Source: Planctomycetota bacterium
GTDB taxonomy: Bacteria > Planctomycetota > UBA8108 > UBA1146 > JAJFFE01
Length of the DNA stretch: 7,830 nt
Direction of reading: 5' to 3'
Assembly: GCA_020425835.1 (NCBI GenBank)
Contig: JAGQRC010000138.1
Span: 1 to 7,830 of the forward strand
In this document: one piece after another, positions 1 to 6,850 of the stretch
Numbering within the stretch: position 1 is the first letter of the stretch
How the letters are laid out: each line of letters opens with the position of its first letter
Position numbers and translations under genes: made by a program
Notes under the pieces: model-generated
Database searches by the model: none
What the model was told of the DNA's origin: nothing
The model's input: only the letters and a program-made list of their open reading frames with translations

Positions 1-379
1 CTGCTGCTTCGAGCAGGCGGAGGTCGTCGGCGGGGAGCGAGGCGCTCGAGGGGGATCGCCGCTCGAGCCGGGTGATCGTGTACACGGGGCAGAGCTCGGT
101 CTGCAGGTCGAGAGGCCACGGCGTCTCGCCGACCTCCAGCTCGCGGTAGGGCGTCCGCTGGACGGATCCGCAGGTCCGTCCCTAGATCTCCCGGGCGAGG
201 CCGACGTAGCAGTGATGGTCGCCGCGGTTCGCGAGGAGCTCCAGCGTCAGCGCGCAGATGCCGTTGTCGGTCTGTGCCCGCTTCACCTCGAGGCCGAGGT
301 CGTCGAGCAGCTCGCGGACCTCGTGGGGATCCTCCGGGATCGCGACGAAGCGACGAAGGGTGTCGGTGGCGATCTTCAT
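1..379 (-). pseudogene. pheT: Phenylalanyl-tRNA synthetase beta subunit, 5' part, interrupted by an in-frame TAG; 3' end beyond the window
   Basis: PheT pairs with PheS to charge tRNA-Phe. The ATG at 379 begins MKIATDTLRRFVAIPED, the usual PheT start, and the frame reaches the conserved NRGD...GLAREI stretch (residues about 50-65). There it meets TAG at 182-184. The same frame then stays open to the window edge for 60 codons, and its product (ELCPVYTITRLERR, then a LRLLEAA segment) fits the part of PheT that normally follows. Typical bacterial PheT carries a tRNA-binding EMAP-like domain of roughly 110 residues between the GLEV and NRxD motifs. Here only about 15 residues separate them, so that domain is absent. 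The start is set by a 4-base ATGA overlap with pheS and a strong Shine-Dalgarno sequence. Explanations for the TAG are gene decay, a sequencing error, or readthrough. Termination would leave a 65-residue fragment with no catalytic role. Confidence 0.82.
160..181 (-). other. Perfect 7-bp stem-loop directly after the pheT in-frame TAG
   Basis: In the pheT sense strand, the seven bases right after the TAG (GGACGGA, 181-175) are followed by an 8-base loop (174-167) and the exact reverse complement TCCGTCC (166-160). Five of the seven pairs are G-C. The distance from the stop codon is zero bases. Position immediately 3' of a stop is typical of bacterial recoding hairpins such as SECIS (for TGA), but this stem is shorter and follows TAG. 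The inverted repeat is directly visible; any recoding role is inference and chance is possible in GC-rich DNA. Confidence 0.5.
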
Positions 380-1455
380 CGGGGGGCTCCCTCCGCCGAC
401 GGCATTCCGCGATACAACGTTCGGTGCACGCGAAGATCCTGCTCGTAGAGGCTCCGCACCTTGGAGACTCCGGCCCACTGGGCTGCCATGCGCGTCGTGC
501 CCAGACCGAACGCGATACCGCTCACCTCATCGGGGTCGAAGCCGAACTCGGCGAACACGTTCGGATGCACCATGCCCGCCCCGAGGATCGTCACCCAGCC
601 GGCGCCGTGACACGCATCGCAACCCGCGCCATCGCAGCTCGTGCAGGCGACGTCGACGCCGACCGAGGGCTCGGTGTAGGGGTAGAACTTCGGCTTGAAG
701 CGGATTCGACCGGACTCGCCCCACAGTGAGTGCGCGATGAACGACAACGTTCCCTTGAGATGGGCGAACGTCAGCCCGCGGTCGACCCAGATGCCCTCGT
801 ACTGGTGGAACATCGCGAGGTGCGTGGCATCGACCGCCTCGTTGCGATACACGCGGCCGAGCGAAGCGACCCGGATCGGCAGGTCCTCTCGGCTCCGCGC
901 CTGCAGCACGCGCGCTTGCACCGTGGTCGTGTGGCTCCGCAGGAGCAGCCCACCCTCGACCCAGAACGTGTCCTGCATGTCGCGCGCGGGGTGATGCTCG
1001 GGGATGTTGAGCGCATCGAAGTTGAAGTAGGCGTTGTCGACCTCCGGGCCGTCGACGACCTCGAATCCGAGACGGCGCAGGACCGACGTGATGCGACTCT
1101 CGACGAGGTTCAGCGGGTGTCGCGCGCCGCGCGGGAAGGCGACGCCCGGCATCGTGAGATCTTGCCACTCCGCGTCGAGTTGCGAGGACTGCGCCGCCGA
1201 CTCGACGCGGATCTTCGCGCTCTCGAGCTCGCTCTCGATCGCGTTCTTCGCCTCGTTGATCTCGCGCGCGACGACCGGACGCTCCTCGGCGGAGACGCTC
1301 TTGAGGGAGGCGAGCGCATTCTTCAGCGCGCTCTTCTTGCCGGTGTGGTTGCGACGGACCTCCTCGAGCTCCTGTGGAGAGTTCGCCCGCGCGAGATCAT
1401 CGCGGAATTCGGAGAGCAGGGCCCCGACGTCGGGGCGACCTTGGGACTGGGACAT
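376..1455 (-). CDS. pheS: Phenylalanyl-tRNA synthetase alpha subunit (PheS), complete
   Basis: Catalytic subunit of the cytoplasmic alpha2-beta2 class II synthetase that activates phenylalanine and charges tRNA-Phe. The 359 residues match the usual bacterial length. Residues 1 to about 95 form the N-terminal coiled coil. The catalytic core follows: HPARDMQDTF (155-164), RSHTTTVQ (173-180), GRVYRNEAVDATH (200-212), FHQYEG (216-221), YPYTEPS (258-264) and motif 3 GLGTTR (317-322). A four-cysteine cluster (C271, C274, C279, C282) precedes the GAGMVHPNVF segment; similar knuckles occur in many bacterial PheS. Uncommon features are Tyr at 258 and 260 where most bacterial enzymes have Phe, Thr177 where Ser is usual, and Thr321 where motif 3 normally has Glu before the invariant Arg. 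The ATG at 1455 is preferred over the one at 1473 because GGAG lies 6 bases upstream. The gene overlaps pheT by ATGA and diverges from cysD. Confidence 0.95.
   Translation of the reverse strand: MSQSQGRPDVGALLSEFRDDLARANSPQELEEVRRNHTGKKSALKNALASLKSVSAEERPVVAREINEAKNAIESELESAKIRVESAAQSSQLDAEWQDLTMPGVAFPRGARHPLNLVESRITSVLRRLGFEVVDGPEVDNAYFNFDALNIPEHHPARDMQDTFWVEGGLLLRSHTTTVQARVLQARSREDLPIRVASLGRVYRNEAVDATHLAMFHQYEGIWVDRGLTFAHLKGTLSFIAHSLWGESGRIRFKPKFYPYTEPSVGVDVACTSCDGAGCDACHGAGWVTILGAGMVHPNVFAEFGFDPDEVSGIAFGLGTTRMAAQWAGVSKVRSLYEQDLRVHRTLYRGMPSAEGAPR
387..394 (-). promoter_or_regulatory. Strong ribosome binding site of pheT
   Basis: The minus strand reads GGAGGGAG followed by a 7-base spacer and the ATG at 379. 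It lies inside the last codons of pheS. It decides the pheT start against longer upstream in-frame options, and with the ATGA overlap it indicates translational coupling of the two subunits. Confidence 0.75.
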
Positions 1456-1461
1456 GGGAGA

Positions 1462-1465
1462 CTCC
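1462..1465 (-). promoter_or_regulatory. Ribosome binding site of pheS that decides the start
   Basis: GGAG on the minus strand lies 6 bases before the ATG at 1455. The alternative in-frame ATG at 1473, six codons further upstream, has no purine-rich sequence in front of it, so the shorter start is preferred. Confidence 0.55.
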
Positions 1466-1497
1466 GTGAACATCGGTAGAATCTGCGGCCGCCGAGC

Positions 1498-1517
1498 AGC
1501 CCGGGACCATACGGGCT
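1498..1517. repeat. Short inverted repeat in the divergent region
   Basis: AGCCCG (1498-1503) and CGGGCT (1512-1517) are perfect inverted copies around an 8-base centre. The repeat covers the possible pheS -10 box at 1506-1511, so it could be a small operator or leader hairpin. At 6 bp in GC-rich DNA it may be chance. Confidence 0.3.
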
Positions 1518-1623
1518 ACCCCACGGCGCGGAAAGGCCACTTTGGGCCGCGCGGCGGAGACGACCGCGGCGTCCGCACCGACGGGTCGCGTCGGCCCCGA
1601 GCCGGAATCCCATCTGCACCCGC

Positions 1624-1629
1624 GAGAGG
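1624..1629 (+). promoter_or_regulatory. Ribosome binding site supporting a TTG start of cysD
   Basis: GAGAGG lies 8 bases before the TTG at 1638. The resulting protein has 302 residues, like E. coli CysD, and starts just before the conserved [12 protein letters not shown] segment. The more upstream TTG at 1542 would add 32 Ala/Arg/Pro-rich residues with no counterpart in the family. Confidence 0.6.
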
Positions 1630-1637
1630 CCCGACGG

Positions 1638-2546
1638 TTGAGCTCCAGCGTCCACCTTTCTCACCTCTCCTACCTCGAGTCCGAGAGTCTCCACGTGTTG
1701 CGCGAGGTGGCGGCGGTCTTCGAGCGGCCGGTGCTCCTCTATTCCATCGGCAAAGACTCCGCGGTGCTCCTGCACCTCGCTCGCAAGGCGTTCTGGCCGG
1801 CACCGTTGCCGTTCCCGTTGCTCCACATCGACACGGGCTACAAGTTCCCCGAGATGATCGAGTTCCGGGATCGTCGCGTCGCCGGCTCCGGGGTCGATCT
1901 CCGCGTCCATCGCAACGAGGCGGCGATCGAGCGGGGAGCGAACCCGTTCACGCTCGGCACGCAGCGCTGTTGTGCGTTGCTGAAGACCGAGGCCCTCCTC
2001 GACGCGTTGCGGACCGGCGGCCACGACGCGGCGATCGGTGGTGCACGACGGGATGAGGAGCGTTCGCGAGCGAAGGAGCGGTTCTTCTCGTTCCGCGATC
2101 GTCACGGCCAGTGGGATCCGCGCAATCAACGGCCCGAGCTGTGGAATCTCTACAACGGTCGAGTTCGCCCCGGCGAGAGCATCCGTGCGTTCCCGCTCTC
2201 CAACTGGACCGAGCTCGATGTCTGGCTCTACATCGCGCGGGAGTCGGTCCCGATCCACCCGTTGTACTTCGCCCGAGAGCGGGAGGTCATCGTGCGGGGG
2301 GAGCAACTCCTTCCGCTCGGTCCGACGGTGATCCCCTCCTCGAGCGACCGCGTCCAGCGGGTCCGTTGCCGGTTCCGAACTCTGGGCTGCTATCCCTGCA
2401 CCGGGGCGATCCGTTCCGAGGCGTCGAGCGTGACGGAGATCATCCAGGAGATGATCACACTGCACACTTCGGAGCGCTCGCACCGTGCGATCGACCACGA
2501 CGTCGATGGGTCGATGGAGCGGAAGAAGCGGGAGGGGTACTTCTGA
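1638..2546 (+). CDS. cysD: Sulfate adenylyltransferase subunit 2 (ATP sulfurylase small subunit)
   Basis: CysD is the catalytic ATP sulfurylase subunit: with the CysN GTPase it makes adenosine 5'-phosphosulfate (APS) and pyrophosphate from ATP and sulfate in the cytoplasm. The adenylyltransferase PP-loop appears as SIGKDS (residues 36-41). Also recognisable are the [11 protein letters not shown] segment, [13 protein letters not shown] from residue 137, [15 protein letters not shown], the LGCYPCTGA segment (249-257) and the family-typical C-terminus ending [12 protein letters not shown]. The length of 302 residues, counted from the TTG at 1638, equals that of the E. coli protein. The frame is open further upstream to a TTG at 1542, but that extension looks non-coding. 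The stop codon shares one base with the start of cysNC (TGATG), so the two are surely co-translated. No truncation or missing key residue is seen. Confidence 0.96.
   Translation: MSSSVHLSHLSYLESESLHVLREVAAVFERPVLLYSIGKDSAVLLHLARKAFWPAPLPFPLLHIDTGYKFPEMIEFRDRRVAGSGVDLRVHRNEAAIERGANPFTLGTQRCCALLKTEALLDALRTGGHDAAIGGARRDEERSRAKERFFSFRDRHGQWDPRNQRPELWNLYNGRVRPGESIRAFPLSNWTELDVWLYIARESVPIHPLYFAREREVIVRGEQLLPLGPTVIPSSSDRVQRVRCRFRTLGCYPCTGAIRSEASSVTEIIQEMITLHTSERSHRAIDHDVDGSMERKKREGYF
2531..2537 (+). promoter_or_regulatory. Ribosome binding site of cysNC
   Basis: GGAGGGG within the last codons of cysD lies 8 bases before the ATG at 2546. Together with the one-base TGATG overlap it fixes the cysNC start. 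Confidence 0.7.
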
Positions 2547-4390
2547 TGACCCTCGACCGTTTCGTCGCCTCGTACATGGGTCGGAGCCGTCTGCGGTTCA
2601 CCACGATGGGCAGCGTCGACGACGGCAAGTCGACGCTGATCGGTCGACTGCTGCACGACAGCGGGAACCTCCCGACGGACCAGTGGCCCGCGCTCGAGAG
2701 TGGAGAGGAGCTCGATCTCTCGCGCGTGACGGATGGCCTCTCGTCGGAGCGGGAGCAGGGGATCACCATCGACGTCGCCTACCGGTACTTCTCGACGCCA
2801 CACCGGAACTTCATCGTGGCGGACGCCCCGGGACACGTTCGCTACACCCGCAACATGGCGACGGCGGCGTCGACTGCGCAGCTCGCGCTCCTGGTCGTCG
2901 ACGCCCGGAAGGGCGTGACCACCCAGACGCGTCGACACGCGTTCATCGCCGCGCTGCTCGGGGTCCGTCGCTTCCTGATCTGCGCGAACAAGATGGACCT
3001 CGTCGACTACGCGGAGTCGCCGTTCCGGGCCGTCGTCGACTCGTTCTCGGAGTTCGCCGCGCGGCTCGGGGGCGTCGACCTCGAGTTCGTCCCGGTCTCC
3101 GCGCTCCGCGGCGACAACGTCGTCGAGCCGAGCCGACGGATGCCGTGGTACACGCGCGACACCGTATTGGGACAACTCGAGCACGTCTTCGTCGAGAGCG
3201 ACCGCAACCTCGTCGACTTCCGCTTCCCGGTCCAGGGGGTCGCCCGGACGCCGGAGTTCCGCGGCTACACCGGGCAGATCCCGTCGGGCCGGATCCGCCG
3301 AGGCGAGGAGATCGTGGTCCTCCCGGCGCGGGAGCATGCTCGCGTCGTCAGGATCGCGACGGCGGACGGCGATCTCGACGAGGCGTTCGCGCCGCAGTCG
3401 GTCACGATCGCTCTCGATCGCGAGATCGACATCGGTCGCGGCGACATGATCGCGCGACCGGGGAACCTGCCGTGGGTCACCGACCGGTTCGAGGCGATGG
3501 TCGTGACCCTGGCCGAGGGGGGCATCGATGCGACGCGCCCGTACGGAATCCAGGTCGGGACCCAGGCGGGCCGCGTGACGTTCTCGGTGCGCTACGCGAT
3601 CGATGTCGACACCCTGCGGCGTCGACCCAGTGACGCGCTGGAGCTCAACGACATCGCGCGCGTCGCGCTGCGATCCACGCGGAATCTGTTCCTCGATCCG
3701 TACGAGCTCAACCGAGCGGCGGGTGGGTTCATCCTGTTCGACGAGGAGTCCTTCGCGACGGTGGCCGCCGGGATGGTCATTCCTCGTCGCAGCGAGGATG
3801 ACCTCGGCCCCGTCGAGTCGACGTCTGCCTCGGCCGACGACCGCTCCGCGGACGACGTCCGCCGGCGTTGCGGTGTCACGCTGTGGCTGACCGGACTCTC
3901 CGGAGCGGGGAAGTCGACGATCGCCGAAGCGTTGGAGCGGCGACTCGTCGCGAGCGGGCGAGCGGTGGTCCGCCTCGACGGAGATCGGTTGCGCGAGGGA
4001 CTCGCGCGCGATCTCGGCTTCTCCGCCGACGATCGTCGCGAGAACATCCGGCGTGCCGCCGAGGTGGCGCGGCTTCTGAACGACTCCGGTGTCCTGGTGG
4101 TCGCGGCGCTGATCTCGCCGTACGAGGAGGAGCGTCGACGCGCCCGGTCGATCGTCGGCGACGAGCGGTTCGTCGAGATCCACGTCGACGCGCCCTTGTC
4201 GCTCTGCGAGGAGCGCGACCCGAAAGGACTCTACGGCCGAGCCCGTCGCGGCGAGATCGAACGATTCACCGGACTGACCGATCCCTACGAGATCCCCGAG
4301 CGACCCGACCTCCGGCTCGACACGGCGCGATCGACGGTCGACGAGTGCGTCGATGCGCTGGAGCGGGAGATCCGCTCGAGGGTCGGGTAG
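2546..4390 (+). CDS. cysNC: Bifunctional sulfate adenylyltransferase subunit 1 / adenylylsulfate kinase (CysN-CysC fusion)
   Basis: A 614-residue fusion. The N-terminal CysN part is an EF-Tu-like GTPase that drives APS synthesis by CysD. Its G motifs are GSVDDGKST (22-30), GITID (72-76), DAPGH (93-97) and NKMD (148-151), followed by two beta-barrel domains up to about residue 420. After a Ser/Asp-rich linker (about 425-440) the C-terminal CysC part phosphorylates APS to PAPS. It shows a P-loop GLSGAGKST (450-458), LDGDRLREGLARDLGF, Ser524 in the ISPYEEERRRAR motif, and DPKGLYGRARRGEIERFTG. The length fits known CysN/CysC fusions such as the mycobacterial one. Small departures from the commonest sequences are DAPGHVR for DTPGHEQ and Arg after DGD in the kinase. 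The product acts with CysD, encoded directly upstream. PAPS could feed sulfate reduction or sulfation; the window does not say which. It ends in TAG right after a complete kinase domain. Confidence 0.97.
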   Translation: MTLDRFVASYMGRSRLRFTTMGSVDDGKSTLIGRLLHDSGNLPTDQWPALESGEELDLSRVTDGLSSEREQGITIDVAYRYFSTPHRNFIVADAPGHVRYTRNMATAASTAQLALLVVDARKGVTTQTRRHAFIAALLGVRRFLICANKMDLVDYAESPFRAVVDSFSEFAARLGGVDLEFVPVSALRGDNVVEPSRRMPWYTRDTVLGQLEHVFVESDRNLVDFRFPVQGVARTPEFRGYTGQIPSGRIRRGEEIVVLPAREHARVVRIATADGDLDEAFAPQSVTIALDREIDIGRGDMIARPGNLPWVTDRFEAMVVTLAEGGIDATRPYGIQVGTQAGRVTFSVRYAIDVDTLRRRPSDALELNDIARVALRSTRNLFLDPYELNRAAGGFILFDEESFATVAAGMVIPRRSEDDLGPVESTSASADDRSADDVRRRCGVTLWLTGLSGAGKSTIAEALERRLVASGRAVVRLDGDRLREGLARDLGFSADDRRENIRRAAEVARLLNDSGVLVVAALISPYEEERRRARSIVGDERFVEIHVDAPLSLCEERDPKGLYGRARRGEIERFTGLTDPYEIPERPDLRLDTARSTVDECVDALEREIRSRVG

Positions 4391-4438
4391 CCCGGGCCGC
4401 GTGTCGCCGGAGGTGGGATCCGGTCAGGGAGGGTGTTC
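4391..4438. other. Convergent spacer between cysNC and the hybrid kinase gene, with small hairpins
   Basis: Transcription from both sides meets in these 48 bases, so termination would be expected here. Two small inverted repeats are visible: CCGGA/TCCGG (4407-4411 and 4419-4423, extendable by one G-T pair) and CTCAC/GTGAG (4438-4442 and 4446-4450, overlapping the kinase stop codon). Neither is followed by a T-tract on either strand, so I do not call an intrinsic terminator. Confidence 0.3.
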
Positions 4439-6850
4439 TCACACGGTGAGATCGAGGTCACGCGACGTCATGCGCACCAACACGTCCATGAGCTCGCGTC
4501 GAACGATGGGTTTCGCGGCGTACTCGTTGCAACCGGCGGCGAGGCACTTCTCTCGGTCGGTGGACATCGCGTTGGCGGTGAGTGCGACGATCGGTCCGTC
4601 GTACCCCTGCGTCCGGAGGGTCGCGACCGCAGCGTATCCGTCCATGACGGGCATTTGCATGTCCATGAGAATGACGTCGTAGGGTGGGTCCGCACCCAAC
4701 GCTTCGTCGACGGCGTCGGCCCCGTTCTCGACGATTCGGGTCTCCGCGCCGGCTTTGGTCAGGACCATCCGAATGAGGCGGCCATTGTCTCTGCCGTCCT
4801 CTGCGACCAGGATCCGAACTCCTTCGAGCGACCCCGAGAGCCATTCCCCGTTGTCGCTCGGTGAGGTCGTCCGCTCCGAGGAGCCGAGCTCGGTCACGTG
4901 TGAGTCGGCCACGACCCCCACGGGGATCTCGACATCGAATCGAGTCCCAGCTCCGGCCTCGCTCTCGACCGACAGATTGCCGCCCATCGCTGTTGCGAGT
5001 TCCTTGGAGATCGCGAGACCGAGCCCCGTACCGCCGAAGCGACGAGTGGTCGAGCCGTCCGCCTGCACGAACGGCATGAACACCCGATCGAGCTGGTCGG
5101 GAGTCATGCCGATGCCGGTGTCACAGATCGAGAACACGACCGCAGGGAGACTCGAATCTCGGGACTCCATCACGGAGGAACGAACTCGCACCTCGATCCC
5201 TCCCTCCGCCGTGAATTTCAGTGAGTTCCCGATCAGATTGATCAGGAGTTGCCGAAGGCGGGTGGGGTCTCCGATCATCCGATTGGGGATCGGGCTGTCG
5301 AGATCGAAGTGCAGGTCGAGACCCTTTTCGATCGCTCGGGGCTCGAACAGCGCGCGTAGACCCATCAGAAGCTCACCGGGGGAGAACTCGATCGACTCGA
5401 TCGTGAGTTGACCCGCTTCGATCTTGGAGAGGTCGAGAATGTCATCGATCAACCGCAGGAGATGGGTTCCGTTTCGCTGAATCGTCTGCGCGGCGTCGGC
5501 CCGCTCATCCGGTCGCAGGTCGTCCTCGAGGAGGTTCTCCGAGAATCCCAGGATCGCCGACAGCGGAGTCCTCAGCTCGTGACTCATGTTGGCGAGGAAC
5601 TCGCTCTTTTGGCGAGTCGCAGACTCAGCGTGCGTGCGCGCTTGCTCGAGGCCAAGGATCAAGTCCTCGATCATCTCGATCTGACCACGGGTGTCGCGGA
5701 TCCCCGTGACGGCGAGTCGCAGGAAGACCACGCCGCCCAGGACCGCGACGACGAGGCAGAGTGCCCAGGAGCGAGTGAGCTTCTCCTCCAGTTCCGCGAA
5801 GAGCCGCTCCTCCAGTCGATCGACTCCGGCTCGGAAGCCATTCTGGAGGCGTACGAGTCGGTCGTACGCGGACTGGACCTCTGCTCGGAGCTCGGTCCCC
5901 GCCTTCAGGTGCTCGATTCGAGATCGAGAGAGCTCGTACAGGCCGGCCCGTCCGAGAACGATGGTCTGGTGGTCTTCATCGAACCGGTACCCCGGCCCGA
6001 AGAGGAGCGTCTCGAGGAGGTCGATTCGGTCCAGTCGGAACGACTCCGGGAGCTGGAGGTGCCCCTCGTTCGCGTCCGTGATCAGGGCGAGCCACCCGCG
6101 CCGGAGTCGGGTGAGTGAGGACTTGAGCTTGTTGTCCTTGAGGTCGATGAGCGCGTCCGCATCGCTCTGCTCGCAGAGGTCGTCCAGGAGCGTGTCGAGA
6201 TCGGCAACCTCCGTCTTGATCGCGGAGAGCTCTGTCCGCTCGGAGTTGATGCGACCGAAGTCGTCGAGCAAGTAGTCCGATGATGCGGGGTCGTTTCGCA
6301 GCTTCGCGAGCTGCACGGCAACTCGGAGGCGCAACAGGCCCTCGGCTGTGAGGACGCTCTCCCGGAGGGCCCGATGAGCCGCGATCGTCGTCTCGAGCGC
6401 GCGGGCCGTTGCGTGGGCGATGGCCTGGTGACTTCCGTGCCACCCGACGACTCGGCTCCAGAGCTCGTGGGTGTTCTCGAGCTCGACGCGCAGGGGAGCC
6501 CAGTCGGCGGCCAGTGGGTCCAGGAGACTCTGGCTCGGCCGGATCTCGGAAACCCGCTGGCTCCAGTCCAAGTGTGACTCCGAGGTGCTCGGATCGTCGC
6601 TGGAGGTCGGGTCCAGGAGTCTCGAACTGACAACACGGAAGTCGTCGACGAGGCTGAGAGTCGCCTGCGTGACGGCGAAACCGTCCGAGACTCGCTCCTC
6701 CAACAGGTCGCGTCGAGACTCGATCTCGTTCAGTCCCCAGCTCGCCATGGCCAGGGCGGTCGTTCCGACGAGTAGAGCGCCGAGAGTCAGCCAAGCGACT
6801 CGACGGACGATCGCGCGTCCCGTGGCTCTCGCGAGCTGGACGTTGTTCAT
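4439..6850 (-). CDS. Membrane-bound hybrid sensor histidine kinase (helical sensor, HisKA, HATPase_c, receiver)
   Basis: An 803-residue two-component kinase. One membrane helix at about 18-40 and a second at 362-384 enclose some 320 residues predicted outside the cytoplasm; this part is rich in Leu, Arg, Glu and Ala and looks all-helical. A short coiled-coil linker without a recognisable HAMP domain leads to HisKA with the H-box FLANMSHELRTPL (phospho-acceptor His424). The ATPase domain has N538/N542, DTGIGM (577-582) and GGTGLGL (606-612). A receiver domain (about 678-795) has E684/D685, Asp730 in LMDMQMPVMDG, Thr758 and Lys780. It ends without an HPt domain, so the phosphoryl group probably moves to a separate HPt protein or regulator, none of which is in the window. 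The ATG at 6850 overlaps the stop of the upstream binding-protein gene (ATGA); the ATG at 6922 is less likely, as it lies deep inside that gene. The likely input is the neighbouring binding protein (inference). Confidence 0.95.
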   Translation of the reverse strand: MNNVQLARATGRAIVRRVAWLTLGALLVGTTALAMASWGLNEIESRRDLLEERVSDGFAVTQATLSLVDDFRVVSSRLLDPTSSDDPSTSESHLDWSQRVSEIRPSQSLLDPLAADWAPLRVELENTHELWSRVVGWHGSHQAIAHATARALETTIAAHRALRESVLTAEGLLRLRVAVQLAKLRNDPASSDYLLDDFGRINSERTELSAIKTEVADLDTLLDDLCEQSDADALIDLKDNKLKSSLTRLRRGWLALITDANEGHLQLPESFRLDRIDLLETLLFGPGYRFDEDHQTIVLGRAGLYELSRSRIEHLKAGTELRAEVQSAYDRLVRLQNGFRAGVDRLEERLFAELEEKLTRSWALCLVVAVLGGVVFLRLAVTGIRDTRGQIEMIEDLILGLEQARTHAESATRQKSEFLANMSHELRTPLSAILGFSENLLEDDLRPDERADAAQTIQRNGTHLLRLIDDILDLSKIEAGQLTIESIEFSPGELLMGLRALFEPRAIEKGLDLHFDLDSPIPNRMIGDPTRLRQLLINLIGNSLKFTAEGGIEVRVRSSVMESRDSSLPAVVFSICDTGIGMTPDQLDRVFMPFVQADGSTTRRFGGTGLGLAISKELATAMGGNLSVESEAGAGTRFDVEIPVGVVADSHVTELGSSERTTSPSDNGEWLSGSLEGVRILVAEDGRDNGRLIRMVLTKAGAETRIVENGADAVDEALGADPPYDVILMDMQMPVMDGYAAVATLRTQGYDGPIVALTANAMSTDREKCLAAGCNEYAAKPIVRRELMDVLVRMTSRDLDLTV

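Larger units (their letters stand above)
1456..1637. promoter_or_regulatory. Divergent pheS / cysD control region
   Basis: These 182 bases separate two genes transcribed away from each other, so promoters for both should be here. Towards pheS, a weak sigma70-like pair is visible on the minus strand: TTTCCG (1534-1529), a 17-base spacer, then TATGGT (1511-1506), which would give a leader of roughly 40-45 bases. Towards cysD, TAGAAT at 1477-1482 resembles a -10 box but has no good -35 at the right distance. I recognise no T-box, riboswitch or clear operator. The region is inferred from gene layout; the individual boxes are weak. Confidence 0.35.

Noticed and set aside
182..184. Pyrrolysine insertion or global amber reassignment at the pheT TAG
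   Set aside because: Nothing in PheT chemistry calls for pyrrolysine at this site, no pyl gene is in the window, and cysNC uses TAG as its terminator. Only local readthrough, error or decay remain plausible.
182..478. A 98-residue stand-alone small protein starting upstream of pheT
   Set aside because: The upstream part lies inside pheS in another frame. The ATG at 379, with a strong ribosome binding site and ATGA overlap, and the PheT motifs show it is the pheT 5' end.
730..1479. Long plus-strand open frame opposite pheS
   Set aside because: It is a shadow of the well-supported pheS gene; the composition is Arg/Leu/Asp-rich with no motif and no ribosome binding site of note.
1542..1637. 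Upstream TTG start giving CysD 32 extra N-terminal residues
   Set aside because: The extra residues are Ala/Arg/Pro-rich and unlike CysD. The TTG at 1638 has a GAGAGG at good distance and gives the usual 302 residues.
2390..4183. Open minus-strand frame of nearly 600 codons opposite cysNC
   Set aside because: Both cysD and cysNC are certain from motifs; the antisense frame reflects third-position GC bias and is Arg/Asp-rich without domain features.
4406..4450. Intrinsic terminator for the convergent genes
   Set aside because: Only 5-6 bp stems are present and no T-run follows on either strand.
4391..4864. The cysNC frame stays open for 157 codons past its TAG stop, antisense to the kinase gene
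   Set aside because: The APS kinase domain is complete at the TAG, and the extension is the mirror of GC-rich coding sequence on the other strand. It shows no protein family feature, so TAG is taken as a real stop here.
5408..6118. Plus-strand open frame opposite the kinase sensor region
   Set aside because: It is a shadow of the kinase frame, which has membrane helices and continues into clear HisKA/HATPase motifs.
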